This document shows positions 60,352 to 64,000 of a stretch of DNA of 64,000 bases, in pieces (the stretch's first letter is position 1; each line of letters begins with the position of its first letter). The DNA is from Nocardia sp. alder85J (lineage in GTDB: Bacteria > Actinomycetota > Actinomycetes > Mycobacteriales > Mycobacteriaceae), in contig NZ_JAIUCZ020000006.1 of the NCBI RefSeq assembly GCF_020176955.2, forward strand, positions 1 to 64,000, in the 5' to 3' direction. The notes under the pieces are model-generated. The model had not been told where the DNA came from. It ran no database searches and saw only the letters and a list, made by a program, of their open reading frames with translations. The translations under genes and the position numbers were made by a program.

Positions 60352-62017
60352 TAATTCGCTCCAGCTGTGCCCGCACCATGGCCTCCAGACTTGCCGACTC
60401 ATCAAGGGCCACTATCAGTTCTTTTGTTAGGCGCCGAATCTTGGTTTCAATCGGTTCTTCATCAGCACCGACCTCGGCCGCGCCGACGAAGCGCCCTGGG
60501 CTCAGGGTATAGTCCGCGCCCTTGATCTCGTCCTGCTTGACAGACCGGCAAAACCCCGGCACATCCTCATACGTCAGCCGTTTTGCCACAGCCGACCGAG
60601 TCCCCCGCCACGCGTGATACGTATCCGCGATCTTCGCGATATCCTCGTCCGACAGCGCCCGCTCGGCCCGGTCCACCATGTACCCGAGTTCTCGGGCATC
60701 AATGAACAACACCTCACCTGTCCGGTCGACGGTGCCACCACGACCGGGTTTCTTGTCCTTGGCGAAAAACCACACACACACCGGGATACCAGTGGAGCGG
60801 AACAGCTGGGTGGGCATCGCGACCATGCAGGACACCAGGTCGGCTTCCACGATGCGACCGCGAATGTCGCCTTCCCCATTGGAGTTCGACGACATCGAGC
60901 CGTTCGCCATCACCACGCCGGCCGAGCCGTCCGGCTTCAGCTTGTACAGCACGTGCTGGATCCAGGCGTAGTTGGCGTTATTGGCCGGAGGAACGCCGAA
61001 CACCCAGCGCGGGTCCTCGATATTGCGTGTCCAATCCTTGATGTTGAACGGCGGATTCGTCATCACGTAATCCATCCGCACATCCGGATGCTGGTCGCGG
61101 GCGAAGGTGTCGCCCCAGCGGGCGCCGAGGCCCTTGTTGTCCATGCCATGGATGGCGAGGTTCATCTTCGCCAGCCGCCAAGTCTCCTCGATGGCCTCCT
61201 GGCCGTAGACGGCGAGGTCCTGCACGTCGCCCTCGTGATATTCGACGAACTTCTCCGACTGCACGAACATGCCGCCCGAACCGCAGCACGGGTCGTAGAT
61301 GCGACCACTGCTGGGCCCCAGCACTTCCACGATGGTCCGCACCACGCTGGGCGGAGTGAAGAACTCACCGCCCCGCTTCCCTTCCGCGCGAGCGAAATTG
61401 CCGAGGAAGTACTCATACACCTCACCCATCAGGTCGCGGGCCTTGTGCGTGCCCTGCCGGCTGAACTGGGCGCTGTTGAACAGGTCGACCAGTTCGCCGA
61501 GGCGGCGCTGATCGATGTTGTCGCGGTTGTAGATTCGCGGCAGTGTGCCCACCAGCGACTCGTTGGCCTTCATCACCGCGTCCATCGCCTCGTCGATCAG
61601 CAAGCCGATCGTCTTGGCGGGTTCACCGGTCTCGGACTGCTTCAGTCCCTTGGCGTTATCCGCCAGATACGACCAGTGCGCATTGTCCGGCACCAGAAAC
61701 ACCCCGTACCCGCGATACTCGTCGGGGTCGTCGAGGTACAGCTCGAGCTGCTGAGCATCCACCCCCTCACCGCCGAACTCCTCCTGCAGCGTGCTCCGCC
61801 GCTCGTCGTAGGCATCGGACACGTACTTCAGGAACACCAGGCCCAGGATCACGTCCTTGTACTGGCTTGCCGACAGGGATCCCCGGAGCTTGTCGGCCGC
61901 CTTCCACAGGGTGTCCTTCAACTCCTTCATCGTCGACGGCGCCTGCTGCGCGGCCGCCTGCCTCTTCCTCGGGGGCACCCCGGGCTCCTCTCCTCGTTCT
62001 CCGACAACATCTTTCAC
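60344..62017 (-). CDS. hsdM: Type I restriction enzyme, M (methylase) subunit
   Basis: A 557-residue N6-adenine methylase. The N-terminal helical domain contains LKDTLWKAADKLRGSLSASQYKDVILGLVFLKYVSDAY. Motif I is DPCCGSGGMFVQ (near residue 242) and the catalytic motif IV is MTNPPFNI (near 320). The C-terminal coiled region binds HsdS. GTG 62017 lies four bases after the stop of the upstream gene, giving a tight operon; an ATG 29 codons in is an alternative. It modifies host sites so that HsdR does not cut them. Confidence 0.95.
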   Translation of the reverse strand: MKDVVGERGEEPGVPPRKRQAAAQQAPSTMKELKDTLWKAADKLRGSLSASQYKDVILGLVFLKYVSDAYDERRSTLQEEFGGEGVDAQQLELYLDDPDEYRGYGVFLVPDNAHWSYLADNAKGLKQSETGEPAKTIGLLIDEAMDAVMKANESLVGTLPRIYNRDNIDQRRLGELVDLFNSAQFSRQGTHKARDLMGEVYEYFLGNFARAEGKRGGEFFTPPSVVRTIVEVLGPSSGRIYDPCCGSGGMFVQSEKFVEYHEGDVQDLAVYGQEAIEETWRLAKMNLAIHGMDNKGLGARWGDTFARDQHPDVRMDYVMTNPPFNIKDWTRNIEDPRWVFGVPPANNANYAWIQHVLYKLKPDGSAGVVMANGSMSSNSNGEGDIRGRIVEADLVSCMVAMPTQLFRSTGIPVCVWFFAKDKKPGRGGTVDRTGEVLFIDARELGYMVDRAERALSDEDIAKIADTYHAWRGTRSAVAKRLTYEDVPGFCRSVKQDEIKGADYTLSPGRFVGAAEVGADEEPIETKIRRLTKELIVALDESASLEAMVRAQLERING

Positions 62018-62021
62018 GCAC

Positions 62022-63944
62022 TCATCCGGTCGGCTCGTCCGGCACGCACAGGCTGACCGTGCCCGCACCGATCCCCTCGATCAGCGCACGGCGCAGCTCA
62101 GCGACCGCGTCCTGCCGCGCCCGCAGTCGAGCGGAGTAGCCGGCGGCCTCCGCCAGCACCGCCTCCAAGCGCGCCGACTCATCCTCGCCCAGCCGAGGCA
62201 CATTCCACGACTTCCAGCCGACACGATGCGGGGGCAGCCCGTTGATCAGCGCCGCCAGAGCGCGCGGTCCGATGCCCGCGTCCGGAGACAGCCGCAGGAT
62301 GCGCGACGGCGACAACACCAGGTTGCCACCAGTCTCGTCGACCAACGCCTGGGGCGGATTTTCGCAGAAGACCACATCACCGGGTTCGGTGCGGGTTGCG
62401 CGGGGATAGCGTCTGTGCGCGTTCAGCGAGTCCAGCACCAGTCCGTCGGTGCTGCCGTCCGCCGACAGCACCCGGACCGTGCCGTTCGGGTCGCCGTGCG
62501 AACGGTCGATCTTACTGCCGGTCCGCATCCGCATCAGCTTGCGTTCGGCCAGTTCACCGAGCGGGCGCTGCCGCACCTCCAGGGAGCCGGCACCCGCGCG
62601 GGCCACCACATCGAAGCCGGGGTCCGGCGCCGAGGTCAGCAAGGTCGCGGCGTATACCCGATCCAGGTCGTCGACCGCCTCCGGCGCCCGCACCCGCACC
62701 GCTGTCGTGCCCGGGGGGACCACGGCATGACCGGCCAGGATGTCGCCGAGTTTGACCACCCGGCCATAGCGGTAGGCGCGAGCGATCCGATCCCCACGAT
62801 CACCGATCGCCGAGGCCAAGTCGGTAGCAAGCGCGTCATGGTCGAGGTCGGCCGGGAGTACGGTACCCAGGTCGGCGACGACCGGGAGGTCGATCTGCGC
62901 GCCGCCGCAGTACACCCAGACACCGAGCGCTTGGCGATGCGCCTCCTTCCACAGCCCGCGCGGCAGCTTCAACGCCGCCGCGAGGCCGCCGAGGCGCAAC
63001 GTTTCCGCCCGCTTGCCCTCCGGATTGCTTGATCGTGCCGCAGCGCGCGGAATCGCGTCGCACAGCACCGACGCAGCGCCCAGTACCACGGCGATCTCAC
63101 CGGGCCCCAGGTCGATCAGCACGTTGTCGACATCCTCGAGCGCCTGCGTCAACTCCTCTCCGACGATCGACAGCAACCGTACCCGCGGGCCGTCCCCCGA
63201 TCCCTGCTCCTGCTCACGAATCATCATGCGGCGACGCAGAGCTCGGGCGGCGGGGGCATTGCCGAGTGCGTACACCTCGATATCGGAGTCGGAGTCGGAC
63301 AGGGCGAGTACGACGCTGGGCGCATCGCCGGCCGAGACCACCTGCGCCCCTTCAGGATCGAGTTCCAAGCGGCACGCATCCACGATCGTGCGCAATATTG
63401 ACACAGCGGCCGGATCCAGGTCTCGCGCTGCCAGTTCACGTCCGGCACGCGAGGATTCGAGTTTCGCGAGCGCGTCGGCGCCGCCGTAACTCGAAGCCAC
63501 CAGTCCGTCGATGAACGCCCGCGCCTGCCGGGTGTCGCCCAGCGCCGCGACCTCGCCGGCGAGCAGTTCGTCATCTGGATCGAACTCGCTTGCGGCAGCG
63601 ATGCACTCGTCGATGGACAGCTGTTCCAGATCACCGATCGACTGCCGCAGACACAGCAGTGTCACCAGATCTTCCAGCGACATTCCGTCCGGAACGCCGG
63701 CGGCTGCCACATCCACGCGGTGTTCGGCGTTGTTACCCCGGCCAGTGCGCTCCAGGTAGTCGACCACATCCGCCCGTGCGAAACGCGCGATGCCACCCAC
63801 CTCGTCGACCGGTTGCGGGAACGGGATGTGCTTGCCGTGCACCGCCGGGCGGTTGCGCCACATCGATACCACCGGCCGCTTGACCTGCGCCAAGTCGGCG
63901 ATGTCCTGCAGCGTGAGCGTCGGTTCGCTCGTCGGATGATCCAT
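62022..63944 (-). CDS. HTH protein with M-like centre and HsdS-like C-terminal recognition domain
   Basis: A 640-residue protein at the head of the hsd operon. Residues 8-40 form a helix-turn-helix (LTLQDIADLAQVKRPVVSMWRN). The centre (about 80-380) is an alpha/beta region resembling a methylase-type fold, but with no NPPY/F catalytic motif and no motif I GxGSG; the only NPP (CENPPQALV) is in the wrong place. Residues from about 430 resemble one HsdS target-recognition domain, with EPGDVVFCENPP, SPSRILRL, WNVPRLGEDESARLEAVLAEA and a final helix ARQDAVAELRRALIEGI. It may recruit or redirect the HsdMR enzyme, or regulate it. The family is not recognised with certainty. Confidence 0.7.
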   Translation of the reverse strand: MDHPTSEPTLTLQDIADLAQVKRPVVSMWRNRPAVHGKHIPFPQPVDEVGGIARFARADVVDYLERTGRGNNAEHRVDVAAAGVPDGMSLEDLVTLLCLRQSIGDLEQLSIDECIAAASEFDPDDELLAGEVAALGDTRQARAFIDGLVASSYGGADALAKLESSRAGRELAARDLDPAAVSILRTIVDACRLELDPEGAQVVSAGDAPSVVLALSDSDSDIEVYALGNAPAARALRRRMMIREQEQGSGDGPRVRLLSIVGEELTQALEDVDNVLIDLGPGEIAVVLGAASVLCDAIPRAAARSSNPEGKRAETLRLGGLAAALKLPRGLWKEAHRQALGVWVYCGGAQIDLPVVADLGTVLPADLDHDALATDLASAIGDRGDRIARAYRYGRVVKLGDILAGHAVVPPGTTAVRVRAPEAVDDLDRVYAATLLTSAPDPGFDVVARAGAGSLEVRQRPLGELAERKLMRMRTGSKIDRSHGDPNGTVRVLSADGSTDGLVLDSLNAHRRYPRATRTEPGDVVFCENPPQALVDETGGNLVLSPSRILRLSPDAGIGPRALAALINGLPPHRVGWKSWNVPRLGEDESARLEAVLAEAAGYSARLRARQDAVAELRRALIEGIGAGTVSLCVPDEPTG

Positions 63945-64000
63945 CGGTGCCGCTCATCTCCTTCTGGGTGGATGTGAGCGACAGTACGAGCGCGAACATC
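63945..64000. other. Upstream leader of the restriction operon, window edge
   Basis: The last 56 bases lie upstream of the HTH/TRD protein gene. A ribosome-binding site (AAGGAGA on the minus strand) is seen about 14 bases before ATG 63944. No promoter can be judged in so short a piece. Confidence 0.5.

Noticed and set aside
62335..62375. NPP in the 640-residue protein as a methylase catalytic motif
   Set aside because: It occurs as CENPPQ within the recognition-domain part, is not followed by an aromatic residue, and is not preceded by a methylase motif I.

Overview
This window is high-GC actinobacterial DNA. Two things point to the order Mycobacteriales, most likely Nocardia or a close relative. 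First, most core genes appear in the same order as Mycobacterium tuberculosis Rv3026c-Rv3044 (compared from memory of that map): acyltransferase pair, methylglucose lipopolysaccharide (MGLP) genes, etfBA, hexapeptide acyltransferase, PQQ-propeller lipoprotein, two methyltransferases, echA17, NUDIX, ABC ATPase, serB2, ctaD, fecB. Second, there is a conservon (cvnABCD plus two P450s), a system of Streptomyces and Nocardia type that tubercle bacilli lack. I saw no rRNA, tRNA or CRISPR array.

Layout. (a) 1-7.25 kb: a stress-signalling cluster with a SigB/SigF-family sigma factor, a small membrane protein and lipoprotein, a translationally coupled trio (receiver-PP2C phosphatase, CHASE3 histidine kinase, single-domain response regulator), a STAS anti-sigma antagonist and two RsbW-like anti-sigma ATPases. 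SigB/SigF-type promoter sequences lie before several of these genes. (b) 7.3-9.3 kb: an OlsB-like N-acyltransferase and a PlsC-like acyltransferase, probably for ornithine-type lipid. (c) 9.5-13.5 kb: a MarR regulator, an MFS exporter with three Ig-like domains fused to its C-terminus, and a YceI protein carrying the same kind of domain. (d) 13.6-19.3 kb: the MGLP operon (methyltransferase, GH57 branching enzyme, GT4), divergent from etfB-etfA, with a perfect 11-bp dyad between them. (e) 19.7-24.9 kb: conservon cvnABCD followed by two P450 genes, one of which lacks the ExxR motif. (f) 25-34.3 kb: LysR, NDH-2, an SDR/TetR divergent pair with a large palindrome, an IS5-family element next to coiled-coil genes, an M4 metalloprotease, a DUF1697 protein and a hexapeptide acyltransferase. 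(g) 34.5-48.3 kb: the Rv3035-Rv3044-like block, then an MMPL transporter. (h) 48.4-64 kb: an accessory and defence island. It holds a 34-bp perfect palindrome, hipBA with a kinase remnant, a toxin-antitoxin-chaperone (HigBA-SecB-like) module whose chaperone gene is split by an IS4-family element that itself carries an ISAs1 element, and a type I restriction-modification operon preceded by an unusual HTH plus specificity-domain protein.

How the parts work together. Region (a) looks like a partner-switching circuit that passes a membrane signal to a general-stress sigma factor. Regions (b), (d) and (g) serve envelope lipid and polysaccharide synthesis, fatty-acid electron transfer and respiration. 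Region (h) is the clearest acquired DNA. It groups persistence/addiction and restriction genes, contains lower-GC stretches (notably hsdS), and preserves insertion scars that can be read base by base.
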